From the NCBI GenBank assembly GCA_003993805.1, contig RSEF01000031.1:54077584-54141583 (forward strand): a DNA stretch of 64,000 bases. Direction: 5' to 3'. This document shows, in pieces, positions 36,648 through 48,390 of this stretch. Source of the stretch: Himantopus leucocephalus. Taxonomy: Eukaryota; Chordata; Aves; Charadriiformes; Recurvirostridae. The position numbers and the translations under genes are program-made. The notes beneath the pieces were generated by a model, which ran no database searches, was not told where the DNA came from, and saw nothing but the letters and a program-made list of their open reading frames with translations. The first letter of the stretch is position 1; every line of letters starts with the position of its first letter.

Positions 36648-36671
36648 GGGCTTGGTTTTGGGGTTTTGGGG
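36648..36671 (+). other. T4G4-type G-rich repeat
   Basis: GGG, GG, GGGG and GGGG runs are separated by short T-rich spacers, including two consecutive TTTTGGGG units. It can form a weak G-quadruplex. It resembles ciliate-type telomere units only by chance; vertebrate telomeres are TTAGGG. Confidence 0.6.
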
Positions 36672-37050
36672 TGTTTTTTTCTTCTTTTCTTTCCTTTTTG
36701 TGTTTTAGTCTTGAGAAAAAACAAGACTCTTACCCTCATTGTTAATTAAGAAATGGTCATCAGGCATGACTTCAGACTGACTGATACGAAGGATATTTCA
36801 ACTTTATATTACATAGAGTACCTTTACAAAGATGTGTAGGTGACAACACCAAGGAGTTTGGGCAATGCTAAAGTAACACTTTCAGTTTTCTGACAGAGCA
36901 GTTGTGATTTCCTGTTCTATGGGAATGCCAAACTCTGGATTTTCATTTCAATTCAGAATTTTAAAGTCAACATTTCCAAAATGTTCCACACAGCAGAAAA
37001 ATACTTTAATAAATACAGCTGCAAAATACCATTCCACCACCAGTTTGTGG

Positions 37051-37079
37051 AAAAAAAAAANAAAAAAAAAAAAAAAAAA
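37051..37079. repeat. Poly-A run with an ambiguous base
   Basis: Ten A, one N (37061), then 18 A. Probably a single long homopolymer with an uncertain length. Confidence 0.9.
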
Positions 37080-39262
37080 TTATATGCCTAAAACATACTG
37101 GCCCATCACTTAAGTCAAAATACAGTGATATATTTTAATGCACAGTTATTGAGATAACTCTGTTGATCAGCAGACTCTATTTGCACCTTTCTTTTATTCC
37201 TCTGTATACAATTGATTTGTGATCACTGAAAGCAAGATCAGAGCTTGCTAATATGTGCTGTAGCTCACAGGTTCACTGGGAAGTATTTATTTCTTAATCA
37301 TGTATCTCTTAGATTAATTGTTTGGGATGATCAAAGGCTCAGCAGGTGGTGGGGATGATTTAGAAACCACAAAATTGGTGTTATCTTTCTGATTGACATC
37401 CTATTAGTGCAGCATATATTTCCTGTTTGTCAGGAATGTAAAGTCTGAACATTCGGTAATAATATCTAGTAATATTTTGGAAAGGGAAACCATTGGCTGA
37501 CTGCATTTTAACAAGATGAAAAATCTTTTGATTTCCTTCTGTCAGGTTTGAAACAGAAGCTGAGCACATGTAGCCCAACCTTTCCCGAGAAAAAGAAAAA
37601 CTAGCAACAAGGCACCTGCTGCTGCTTTTTCTTGCTCGCCCTGAGCCACAATCCCTCTCTTAGCATCGCCTCTTAAAAGCAACCAAGCCTGCGAGGTTTC
37701 AGAAAGATGCAAAATAATCATTGAAATCAAATAAAACGAAAGAACAGCTGTTTTAAGACAGGGTTGAGGCACAAATACATAAAGCCTGCCCTGAGATCTT
37801 CTTTCTTTCACCTACCTCAAGACGCACTTCTCTCCTCCATTTTGGGTCAGGTTTTTCAACATCGCACCTCTTCTCATGAAAAGAGTAATTCCAGCCTTGG
37901 GAGAAAACTTGGGTCGCAGCCGCTCAAGCTCCTTCCTGAAGCACTAGAAATTCTGGCATTTTTCTTCCTTTGTTTCCCAAAAACTCAGCTAGCTCAGGAC
38001 ATGCTTTACTTTTTTTTTTTTCCAAGTCATTTTCTCCTTTTTTTTTTTAGAATAAAACCTTAGCTCATCACAGTTTCATACCATGCTCAGTCTGAAAAAA
38101 ATACATTTATTTTTTTTACTTTTTGTGATAGGGAAGTGTGAGATACATTTGTGGGATAAAAATGGGAATGAAAAGAGAAACAAAGAGAAGAAAATAAAGT
38201 AGCTGAATAGTCTGAGTGAAGGCACAGAGAAAGCAAAACTAGAAACTCAATGAACCTGGCGTTTCTCAGCCTCTTGTTTTCGATCAGCTCCCTCTCTGGG
38301 GAGAGGCCTTACTGTAATAGCAGCTTTGACCTCTTTCTCTTAGTAAACAATTTGCCTTAAACTTAGAAATACACATTTTCACTGTCAAAAGCAGAACGAG
38401 CCACCCCAGGGCGTGTACGGGTCCATAGCTAGGAACATCTGAAAAGGAAAAAAAAGGCCAAATTTCCAGGCGAGATGTTGCATCTTCTCCCACGGCATGG
38501 GAGGATGACCAGAAAGACCCCACCCCAAGCCGTGGGAGAACTGATCACAAGGCAGCACCTGGTTCTGCATCTTCTGCAGCAAGGTCCTGCAAACAGCCTT
38601 CCTCACCCCCCTCTTCATCCTGCCACACCATGGAGATGTGCTTTGCCTGCCACCAGCTCCAATCCCTGGGTAAAAAGGGTAGCTCGCCAAGCGCCGTTCC
38701 CTGAGGACGTTTGCACCGTGCCAACTGGATTCAGTGCAGGAGACTTCTTAGGGACACCTGGAGGGAGTCGAGGTATGCAGGAAGGCTCCATGTTTTGCAG
38801 AACTGGGTTCCCCCACGGATTAGCTGTTCCTAAGCACAGCTGTCGACAAGTGACACCGATGTTGAAAAATTGCAGTGGTGCCTTTTGGACAAAGAGCTGC
38901 AGTTATGTTATAGTACCTGCCCTCTAAATGACACTTTTTGCTTAATATTTCAAAACCATAGCAGAAATAATAAAGCTCTCTCCCTTACAGTTTATTGCAG
39001 CTGCTAACCAGCATCCCAAATTAACTTAGAGATGCCGTTTTGCTTTTATCTGGGTTTGACAAAAAGACGCTAGGAAATAGCACCATCCAAATCTTCTGCA
39101 CTGATTATTTTAGGTGCACTTTAATTAGAACCTTGTTTTTTAAGACTTGTAAGGTTCCTCCCTACTCTTTCCCAATAAAATGTGTGCGGCGATACTTATG
39201 TTTACAACATCAGCTTTAAAAAGCTTAGCAGTAGTTGCTCGTCACTATTTCAGTCTCCACTT

Positions 39263-39304
39263 AAAAAAAAAAAAACAATAACAAACAACCAACAACCCCC
39301 CCCC
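39263..39304. repeat. A13 / AAC-rich / C9 low-complexity tract
   Basis: A13 is followed by A and C only up to C9 at 39296-39304, apart from one T. Low-complexity, strongly depleted of G. Confidence 0.85.
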
Positions 39305-40643
39305 AACAAGATCTGCTGTATGTTAATGCGAGGGTTAGAAACCATCTATTCGTGGGTTGGAGTGTTATTTTGTTCAGCAGACTATGAATTAATTTGTTGC
39401 TTGCTGAAAATTGGGTAAGAAATGCACAAAATAGAGGCCAGTTATCACATTCGCTCATCTGCATGTGCCGTATATCTGCATGTTCAGGTTTGCAGGTTGC
39501 TGTTCCCCAAAAATGGCTTTTCTAGGTGCACGGGGCTGTGTAAGGTACCTGAATGGTACTCGCCAAAGGTGCTTACCATCCCCAGGCCACTCCTTACTAT
39601 TTCTGTTGGCTCTTAGAAAACACTTATTGAGGAAAAACAGAAAGGAGGAAGAAGGCACGTAAACCAACACTTGATATCACATATTTCTGCTTATGTAACA
39701 GGCCAATTAAAAAAATAACAAAACAACCCTGCCTAGTCATCCAGACATCCTGAAAGACCAGATGCTGATTTACTCTATTGTTTATGAGGTGAGTATTTAG
39801 TGGAAAGGTAAGATTCAAACTAAGTCATTCCTGGTTTTGGGAGCTTTCCAAAGACTTATGGATCTAGCAGAAACAACTCATCAGAAAGGTTTTGAAGCAT
39901 ATCAAGAAACTTAATCATGCTATAGCTTCCTTTGCACAAATATTACATTTAAGCTCCAACATGAATTATTAAACCTCCTTATAATGGTTGTGATTAATCT
40001 TCTACCAGCTAATCACTTCCAAGCCGTACCTGTGCATATAATCTTAAAAATGGTTCCTGTTTGCATCCTATCCCATCACTAAAATCTGTGTGCCCAATAA
40101 CTTCACAACTTTGGGAGGTTTGTGTCAATGTCAGGCTCGGTTTTCCTAACGAAAACAGCTTTTTTCCTCTGCAACGTAAGCTGTGGTTCAGCAATTTCTG
40201 CTCACGGCTCTAGGTGCAAAAAGGAGTACCGAAACCAGCCATGTAAAGGACATGCTGGTTGGTGGCAGCGGCTGCGAGGGCAGTGTGGTAACTGTGTCAA
40301 GCTCTTCAAATTGAGGATGCTAAACCATTTGATGAACTTTTACCCTCAAAGTCTAAGGTTGACTGAACTTCTCTTTTGTTCCCTACTGCGTTTAATCCCC
40401 ATTTTGCTTTTGCCAGTGCTAGGCAGAAAAAGTTATCTTACTGCTCCCTCATCATCTTATTTGGCTGCACAGATGTCTCCTGGCTCTTCTCTGACATCGA
40501 GCAAAGTTCCCTCTCATTATGAGGGAATTTCACAGTCTAATTTCACAGAGGAGACAGTTAACTTCTCAAAATTCTAGGAAACTAAAGATTTCTGCACCCT
40601 GTTGGGATGCTCAGAGCCTTACATCAGCGGTCATAAGAGCCTA

Positions 40644-40706
40644 TAGTATCATTGAATCATAGAATCATCTAGGTTGGAAGGGACCTTTAAGATCTTCGAG
40701 TCCAAC
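40644..40706 (-). mobile_element. CR1 LINE 3' terminus, distal part (split by insertion)
   Basis: Plus-strand text AGAATCATCTAGGTTGGAAG followed by GGACCTTTAAGATCTTCGAG is the reverse complement of the conserved 3' end of avian CR1 LINEs. Degenerate 8-9 bp units (TAGTATCAT, TGAATCAT, AGAATCAT) mark the true 3' end at about 40644. The element breaks off at 40706, inside its 3' untranslated region, and resumes at 41611. CR1 is an RNA-mediated, non-LTR retrotransposon; copies are typically 5'-truncated as here. Confidence 0.9.
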
Positions 40707-41359
40707 TGTTGTAGTTAAAATTTTAACCATTTTCAATAACGTTAAAGTTATTAGCTTTAAGGTTGGTTGCACTAAAGTTAGTTAAGCCTGTTAACTACTG
40801 GCATTAGCTGAACTTCTGATACAGGGTCTTGCATATGACCGTTTTGTTACGTACTTAGCCAGGAGGTTGGCCTTCTGAATGTTTCTTCAGAAGTATCTGG
40901 GCTAATTAATAGAAGAACTTTGTGAGATGTTCTCACGGATAATGAGGATTCTATCCTTGAGTCATATGAGAAAGAACACCTAATCAAGGAAAGCAGGTGT
41001 TGTCTTTCTTTGAAGTTAAACATCCTGGAGCAGATGAGCATACGAACCTTGATGATGTTACTAATCTGCCATGTTTTGAGAGGCCTAGTCAACTTTGGCA
41101 GAACAGTGAAAATTCTGGGTGTCCTAAACTGAACCGCCTTCATTATAATACTAAAAATCATGCCCATAGGCCAAGAAGATACTTGCCCATGTGAAGACCC
41201 TTCCCTTGTGCAGGCACGGTGACTGAGGAGAATGGCATGACCAATATTATAATCATATGTAAATTACTAACCAATCATTGTAACGGGGAGTGTGCTACCT
41301 TGTAACTTTTGTGTACAAATATGACAAGAAAGCTGGCATGAGGTGAGCATGATTTGTAG

Positions 41360-41401
41360 AAATATTCCACCGTGCACCCTGGCCAGGATAAAGCAATGTC
41401 T
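41360..41401 (+). repeat. 42-bp direct repeat, left copy at gap edge
   Basis: The last 42 bases before the N run are identical to the first 42 bases after it (41502-41543). Both copies contain TTCCACCGTGCACCCTGG and GATAAA. An exact suffix-prefix match of this kind is typical of unmerged contig ends or of a collapsed repeat. Confidence 0.97.
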
Positions 41402-41501
41402 NNNNNNNNNNNNNNNNNNNNNNNNNNNNNNNNNNNNNNNNNNNNNNNNNNNNNNNNNNNNNNNNNNNNNNNNNNNNNNNNNNNNNNNNNNNNNNNNNNN
41501 N
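41402..41501. other. Assembly gap of exactly 100 N
   Basis: One hundred undefined bases. A round 100 is a common placeholder for a gap of unknown size, so the true length may be zero, negative (overlap) or several kilobases. Confidence 0.98.
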
Positions 41502-41543
41502 AAATATTCCACCGTGCACCCTGGCCAGGATAAAGCAATGTCT
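41502..41543 (+). repeat. 42-bp direct repeat, right copy at gap edge
   Basis: Exact copy of 41360-41401. It is followed by the last 64 bp of the LTR-like insert, up to 41607. Confidence 0.97.
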
Positions 41544-41607
41544 CCTCTCTAAACAACGTCTGTATGTTTCAGGAGAGTCAGGACTTACACTTCTTTTGCA
41601 GGGAACA

Positions 41608-41887
41608 TAGCCATCCACCTAACACTGCCAAGTTACCACTAAACCATGTCCCTCAGGACCATGTCTACCCGTCTTTTAAATATCTCCAGGGATGACAAGT
41701 CCACCACTTCCCTGGGCAGCCTGTTCCAATGTTTCATAACCCTTTCAGTGAAGAAATTTTCCCTGATATCCAAACTAAACCTCTCCTGGTGCAAGTCGAG
41801 GCCATTTCCTCTTGTCCTACCACTTCTTACCTGGGAGAAGAGATCAACCCCCACCCCACTGCAACCTCCTTTCAGGTAGTTATATAG
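41608..41887 (-). mobile_element. CR1 LINE 3' region, proximal part
   Basis: On the minus strand this reads the end of CR1 ORF2 and the start of the 3' untranslated region. Plus-strand landmarks are ACCATGTCCCTCAGGACCAT, CTGGGCAGCCTGTTCCAATG and CATTTCCTCTTGTCC, all well known from avian CR1 copies. Similarity fades at about 41887, the 5' truncation point. Together with 40644-40706 it forms one CR1 copy of about 340 bp interrupted by the LTR-like insertion. Confidence 0.9.
41639..41854 (-). pseudogene. CR1 ORF2 C-terminal remnant
   Basis: A 71-codon open frame encodes the extreme C-terminus of a CR1 reverse-transcriptase/endonuclease polyprotein. It has the family's characteristic order: RTRGNG, then a [16 protein letters not shown] block, then [11 protein letters not shown], ending RDMV and a stop. 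Only this tail remains, because the endonuclease and reverse-transcriptase domains are lost by 5' truncation. It is not a functional gene. The frame is still open, so the copy is not extremely old. Confidence 0.8.
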
Positions 41888-41889
41888 CT

Positions 41890-44800
41890 GCTGCGCGGTC
41901 CACTTCGCCCCAATAACCAGTGAGAGTTGAATGTGCTACACCTGACAGGATATTTCCACAGCAGAGAGAGAGCCACCACCCAGGAGGGTACCAGCCAGTG
42001 TTTTGCTCTGTGAAAATACTTCCAATTACTTCAGTGAGACTTAGGCTCAGTCCTCAACTCCCAGCTTCTGTACATTTATCTCTTTGATGGGTTTGGGATT
42101 TAAATGTGGCAGACATATGGATTTTTGTTCTTTTTGTTTTAAAGGGGTGGTTTCTATTAAAATATTTTTGTTGGGTTTTTATATAATTTTTTTATTGTAC
42201 AGCAACCCACCATGTCTCAATGGGGAAGCATTTTATATGTTCAGGCTTATTAGCAATACTTATTATTATTTCAAAAGGTTGGATTGGCTCATTTGTAAGC
42301 TAACAACACAAAGGTATTATGTGCTCTGTTTTTCCTAAACTTTAGATTAGGAGAACAGAAGATGAATAGTGAACCAGATCCTGAAAAGTCAGCCTTAGTA
42401 TTATTATGCATAAATAGAGGTATTTATGAAAAAAAAAAAAAGGTCTAATTATGTATAAATAAAAAAAATCTGCCCTGAAATTAATGCCATCAATAGCACT
42501 ATAATCGGGAGAATGTTTGAAACCTGGGCCTTGTTGTGCTAGGCAAATAGAGGACATAGCCCGGGTTCCTAAAATGGTTTTAGGAGTTTGGAGAGACACC
42601 GAGTCCTGCCCTTGCAGGTCGCTTTGACGCAGGACCTGGCACAGCCCTGCTTCACAAATCTGCGTTGCGTTTCGTACTCATGTGTGGCAAGGGATGTTGA
42701 GTGCTTAGGAGGAGGAAAGGAGAACTTCTGATTTGGTACGTTGGGAGTCCTCGCAAACGTAGTCTCTGCACTCAAAAGAGGAAGAAATCTTCTTCTATCT
42801 CAGGTGTGACTATTTCCACAAATGGACAAAAAAGATCTACGAACTCAAAGGCACTCCTGATATTACACAACTTTAAACCTTTCACCAACTATCATTTAGA
42901 TAGCTTGAACAACCCTTTGTGTCCCTCGTTTTCCTTGTCCTCTTAGGACAAGTATCCAGCCGTGGAGAGAAAGAGCCTCGCCTGAGCAAGATGCTAATGC
43001 TGTTTGTCTACAACTCCTGAAGGAGTGCTTTTGTTATCAGTCATAATGATGAGAGCGCTTAACCTGGCTGCTCTAAAGAGAGGTCCCTGACTCTTTCAGC
43101 CTTCCCTTTTGTGCTGCTGATGGACAAGATTGGAAATAACTCAATGTTAGAGGTGCGAAATTATCAAATAGGGTGGATAATTGGGGAAACTGGGTGTGAT
43201 TGTTAAACCTGATCTTTGTATCTTTCAAAATTGTTTTATATAACAGACTTGTAAATCTTTTTATCTAAAATTTTAATATTATTCTATTTTTATACCACTT
43301 TTATATTTTTAATACAGCATTAAAAGCTAGGTTTGGGGGTTTTGCTTTGCTTTGCTCTGCGAAAAACCAAGACAAGACCTAAACAAGGAAACCCAATCCT
43401 GAGTGAACTCAATAGAAAATATGCCAGATATTCAGATTTTTTTCAGTTCATTTTCTTTAAGAACCAAATCCTCAAGTGTCTCTGCAGGCAGAAATGATTA
43501 GTGTTCTATTCTTAGGATGAATGGAGTTTAATTGACAAAGAATTAGGCTTTCACAAAGTTTGACAGCAGCTTTTTTGTTGACCTATACATAATGTACCTT
43601 CTTTAAAGAAGAAATTAGTTTCTAAAAGTTCTGCTTAAAACAAATGATTACGTAAAATTATATTATACCAGTTCAATTCATACAAAATGTATGTTGTGGA
43701 GATTTCTATAGATGTGTACTGGCATGGTGACAGTCAAGCTTAACTATAAAATAGCTGCCATACTTGTCCCATTGCCCCATGGCATGGGTGCCATTTTATG
43801 CTAAAAGAGTTAAACAGGTATCAGTAAAAATATCTGAAACACCAACATGTTGAATAGCTCACCCTGTAATTTTTCATTTTGTGAATTTGTCAGCATGATA
43901 TAAAGATGGGTATGTGCCTGAAATGCAGGTATTTTGTTTTATTTAAATTTGCCATCTTTCAGTTCTAGAATGTTAATTCTTGTGTATAAACTCTATGCAT
44001 ATATTCTATTCAAATCCAAGAAAGCAGTAACTTCCCTGAGGAATCTCAGTTAGTTGCTTTTCCAAAGACAGGCTGAAAATTTCATGTGAATAACTTTTTT
44101 GCAATATTATCAATGTTGTGAGATCATTCTCTGCCAACTTATTACAGAGTCCTTCTGAGACACAGAAACAAAGGTGTGGGGGAAAAAAGGTGAATAAAAT
44201 ATTTTGAACTTGGAAGATGAAGCTGAGTTTATGCAAAGGTTTTCATCAGCTCTTAATTTACCTTTTACTGATCCATGCTATAAACATTAAGAATATTCAT
44301 GCATTGAAGCTACCGTAAGCCACTTACTGCAGTGTGTCTGTATTCACTTGAATCAGAAGAAAGTACAGAATAAACCTCCCTCAGCCCAACCTACAAAAAC
44401 ACTAAGCAAATTGCAGTGAAAATAAGGCAAAATAAGTAGCTGCTAGCAAGATTGCCTTACCACCAAGTTGAAAAAAAAAAAATGGACTAGGCAGAAAGTT
44501 TAACAGCAAATAGTAAGAAAGGGGTAAAATAGGCCAGCTGAAATAAATGACACCAGCAGCAGGCACTGGTGGCAGTCACTGAGACATTCCAGTGGATCTC
44601 CTCCGGGATGAATTTCTGCAACTGAAGAGTCTCAAGCAAGAAAGGTCAGCCTTGGGGCTCAGTCTGAACAAACCCAAGGACTGCAAGCGCGTTGGCCCCA
44701 GCTGACCAGAACTGCTGCCTGCAGTTCAAAAGTATCATAAAACAAAAACTCTCAGAGCCCTTGGCTAGAAAGATCTTCCAGCTTAATATTTGGCTTTGGC

Positions 44801-46230
44801 ATTCAAAAACTTTTGTGTCTTTCTTTTCTGTTTCCAAGGGATGACTCTTGGTGCACTCGAAGACCTCGCTCCCTCTGAAATCAATGGCAAAACTCTTACT
44901 GGCTTTAATGGGAGCAGGATCAATATGGCAACTCTTCCGTCTCTGACACTCAATTCAGATCCTGTTCCTCTTCTGTAAAATAGTATCTGCACTCATTAGT
45001 AACCCTGCTTAAGGAAGGTAATTCAGAGGAAAGTGCCTCATTTCTGAGGGTGGCAGAGTTGGTTCCAAATCAATCTTTTAGTTTCAAAATGTTTTCGGTG
45101 TTTTCCTTCCTTCTTTAAGGGTTTGATGGCATGAATCCGTATTCTGGGTGGTGGGAGAAGACAAGCCCTCATTTGTGCCCGTTTGCCCTTCCGCCCCTGC
45201 TTTTGTCTTTTCTTGAAACCCTTCCAGATTCCTGTCCACTCAGTTAAGCCCAGGTGTATGGATCACGGCATCATTATTATTCCTCATTCTTCTTTTAAAG
45301 GGTAGCAATTCTTACAAAGGCTTTGTTGGGTTTTCCTGCTATGTTGTCCTGGTGAGTACCTCTGAAGTCACTTAGTCCCAGGGCCAGCTATTTACAAGTC
45401 TATCTCCGCTGTTACTCTAAATCCCTTTGAAATCAAATGGGAGTTAGGTACTTGTACGATTTTTCAGATCAGGTCCTTATCTCAAATGAAGAAGTTAGGC
45501 TGTTTCCCAATAACTTACCGATTTGCTTCACATCAGCTTTTTAAAAAAACGCATGTGTCTGATGGGAAATGAGTGTAAGGGATGGCTTAGTAGCAGACAA
45601 AGTAGGGTCACAATCCTTCAGAGAGGAACCAGACAGAAAGAAAAAACCAACATATGGTCAGTTTTCTTTTCTCCTCACCAAATAAATACTCCTTCAGCTA
45701 GAAAAAATCTGTCTGGTGGGGAGAAAGTCATTCTCAGTGCTATAACTTCTTTACCCCAGATATCATGCCCATGAAGAGATGGGATGGCCAAGCAGGAACC
45801 TAGAGACAGTGAAGCCAACTCTCTGTTCCCCAACATGCTCCCCATAGGAGGAGCATGCCGAAGGAAGGTGTGCCTGCCATACCAGAGCGCAACCATCCTC
45901 CTCTTCCTCACCCATGCTCAGGTGGCCCTAAGCCTTATCACCAGCTCCAATACTGTTTCTTTTGAGTCCCAGTTTGCCAGCTCCGTGCTGTGCAGTATTC
46001 TCGGGGAATTAAGCCTGAATCTATTATAGTCAGTGTGTTTTTGTTTTAGATCTGGCAATATTTAGAAAAAAAAAAAAGTTGAATGCTTAGTAAAAAAAAA
46101 TATTAGTACACATATTTAGTAAAATTTAATAATTTATGAGTGAGAGTCACAGAAAGGCATGACTTAGAGTACTAGCTATAAAGAAACAGGCCGTAAGAGA
46201 AAAACCAGATACCCTTGGTGAACGAAGGAC
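41890..46230. other. AT-rich non-coding sequence
   Basis: No gene supported. T-rich and A-rich simple stretches occur around 42,110-42,200, 42,429-42,442, 44,469-44,481 and 46,068-46,079. Frames such as 45523-45774 and 45784-46029 are short and without domains. Confidence 0.6.
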
Positions 46231-47060
46231 CACATGAGCCTCCTGTCCACCTTTGAAAGCCTCCCCTTTGTGCACAGTGATTTTCATAAACCCCTTATTT
46301 CTCCTCTTATTTTCCATCATAATGACGTCGCTGTGTGGTTTCTACACAGCTGGGGCTGCTTGTTGAGTAAGGTGCAATTGAACATGAGCCCGGCTGGCGG
46401 AATTGGACCCTCATTGAAGAGAGCGAAAGAGAAGGGTGGAGGCTCCGTGCGGCTAATCCGTCCAGACAGGGAGGCAAAGAGACAGAGACAGAGTTCAGCC
46501 CTTCTATATTTAGCTCCAGGGCAGCCATGCTATCTCCATGCTGTTGCTGAGCGGTTGCATTGCATCCCTCCACCCTGCTTCTTGTGGCTTCTTACACCGT
46601 CCACGTTTGTAAGAGCATCTGACATAGATAAGTTGGAAAACCGGCAATAAACGCTCACCCCCAGGGATATTCTGATGTCGGTTGCAATGCTGCTCATCCA
46701 AAGGGCACATCTCCTGTTCACAAATGTGATGACAGATCCTGGCTTGTTGTCTGCCCAGCTCGTTTTTGGAGGCGAAAGAGCACACGTGGCAGGGAGACAC
46801 TAGGTAAAGCGGGCTGAGTTGCGCCAACCGGGAGCAGCCTCCGCTTCAGGAGCATCTCAGGAGCCTCTGTATGGCCACGAAGCCCAGGGACTGCAGCTCT
46901 GGGTAGATCTTTATGTGAGATTTGCACAGAGAAAGAAGGGTTTCCAGATTCTCCCCCCTCCCCAGTCCTGGCCACCGCCAGGCTGGAAACCAGCCAAGCG
47001 GAGCTTCCCGAGGAGCACGGGGGCTGCTCCTGCCACTTCAGTCCTAAGCGGCAATACCCA
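46230..47060. other. Mixed-composition non-coding block with a CRE-like site
   Basis: GC is higher than in the flanks. The plus-strand frame at 46234-46650 (138 codons) overlaps minus-strand frames of 105, 88 and 63 codons and has no domain. 46,290-46,480 looks like complex regulatory sequence. It contains TGACGTCG at 46323-46330, one base from the palindromic CREB site TGACGTCA. Confidence 0.4.
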
Positions 47061-48352
47061 CTTGAACAAATTAAAAAGTAATAAGTTCAACGAGTTTGAC
47101 ACAAGCTATGGATTCAGAAGTAATTAACAAGGATAATTAACTTTAAAAGGGAAAGCAGATGATTTGTAAGGAAAAAGTAGAGAAGAGATTCAGTGTTATT
47201 TATCCAACTGATTCCTTTAAATAGATTAGCTTAAACTTCTGTTACCAAGATACTGTACCAGCATCAACCACATCTGTTTTTTCCTTGTCCCTGTCTGCCT
47301 CGTTTTAGATCGTGCTTCTTTCACCACAGTTTTAGGAAAGCACCTGAGCATTTTCCAAAAATCAATCATTCATTGAACAAATATTAACTGGATCTGTAGC
47401 TGAAGTAACTGATGTAGAGGCTCATTAAAGAAATCATTTAACATTGTGATTGTTGATCCAGTCATTACGTTAACTTTATACTGTTACCATGGCTGGCAAG
47501 ATGTTAGTATCTGAAATCCATGTTCAGGCAGAGGATTTGCCTTCTTTTCATAGTACTTTTATTTGTATTATGGTCATACTGAGGGATCTTTGTTATGGAC
47601 CAGCATTCATCTGGATTTGCTTTTATATCCCACCTCTAAGTTTCTAGAAAGGTCAAATTCTCCTTTGTGGCTTTTTTGCCATACAAGAAATCATCTGAAG
47701 TTCCTCATAGAGGTCCTACCAGTTTCCTGATTGAATGCTAAATATATCTAGAAGCACCACCAAAAAAAAAAAATATCCAGAATCTCTTATTCTAACAGCT
47801 TCCTGTCTGTTTTTACATCCAGCATTTTCTGATTGAGGTACAGTCCTCTAATCATGTCTGTGATGATGAAATTTTGTGCAGCCCATCTGCCAGCGTTGCC
47901 AGAACCCTTATTTCCTTGATTTCTATTCCCCTTAAAATGTGTTTCAGATTCGGCATGTCTCTACCCTTCCTCCGCTCCATTTTGTTGCTATCTGCGGCCG
48001 CTGTGGGACCTTTGAAAGCTAACACTAAAACGTTACATAAAAACACTATTTCCTCCAGTTTTCATCTCCACTCCATTTCAATTTTTTTAAGTAGTATTAT
48101 TTTGGTGAAAAGGAGCTTTTTGGAAAATTCTGCCTCAGTGCTTTGTTTTTTTTCCATAACCTGCTTTTATTTAATCCAGTGTGCGGATGCCATGTAGGCT
48201 GATTATGTCCTCAGAAATATTCATAAGAAATTTTCTTGAAATTAATGGGAATTGTGGAGGAGGAAAAATTTGATGATTTCCTTTTCTTAGGCTGTGCTCC
48301 TTAGGGCAGTTCACATTTTTTATAGTTTGCAGCCAATGAGGGTGACAATATC

Positions 48353-48390
48353 AGATGGAAAATGAAGCAATTGCCAGATATTTTCCATCT
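48353..48390. promoter_or_regulatory. 11-bp inverted repeat with GGAAAA/TTTTCC arms
   Basis: AGATGGAAAAT (48353-48363) and its exact reverse complement ATTTTCCATCT (48380-48390) flank a 16-base spacer. The arms contain GGAAAA, the NFAT core, in opposite orientations. Just upstream are CCAAT (48333-48337) and other motif-like words in complex, non-repetitive sequence. This could be a paired factor site or an RNA hairpin; both are inferences. Confidence 0.35.

Larger units (their letters stand above)
36720..40643. other. AT-rich non-coding sequence with homopolymer runs
   Basis: No gene supported. Poly-A with an internal N at 37051-37079, T runs around 38,010-38,050, and an A13 run leading into AAC-rich sequence ending in C9 at 39263-39304. 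The block at 38,470-38,830 is GC-richer with a 150-codon frame (38475-38927) lacking any domain. The 151-codon frame at 40122-40577 is likewise unrecognised. Confidence 0.6.
40707..41607 (+). mobile_element. LTR-like insertion (probable ERV LTR) inside CR1, containing an assembly gap
   Basis: The insert starts TGTTGTAG and ends GGGAACA before CR1 sequence resumes. It shows the TG...CA ends typical of retroviral LTRs. A 14-bp palindrome GTTAAAATTTTAAC lies at 40714-40727. Near the 3' end there is a TATA-like stretch and a GATAAA (AATAAA variant) polyadenylation-like signal, in the order expected for a plus-strand LTR. The layout resembles avian ERVL-type LTRs, by general recall rather than comparison. 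Unique length is about 760 bp if the contigs flanking the gap overlap. No coding remnant of gag, pol or env is visible. Boundaries are uncertain by a few bases and no clear target duplication is seen (CCAAC versus CCATC is the best, imperfect pair). Confidence 0.65.

Noticed and set aside
36648..36671. Interstitial telomere repeat
   Set aside because: The unit is TTTTGGGG, not the vertebrate TTAGGG, and only two copies occur.
40122..40577. 151-codon plus-strand frame
   Set aside because: No domain, no start-context or splice support, and nothing recognisable in the residues.
41267..41618. Open frames running across the 100-N gap
   Set aside because: They exist only because undefined bases cannot contain a stop; the flanking codons come from the LTR-like insert.
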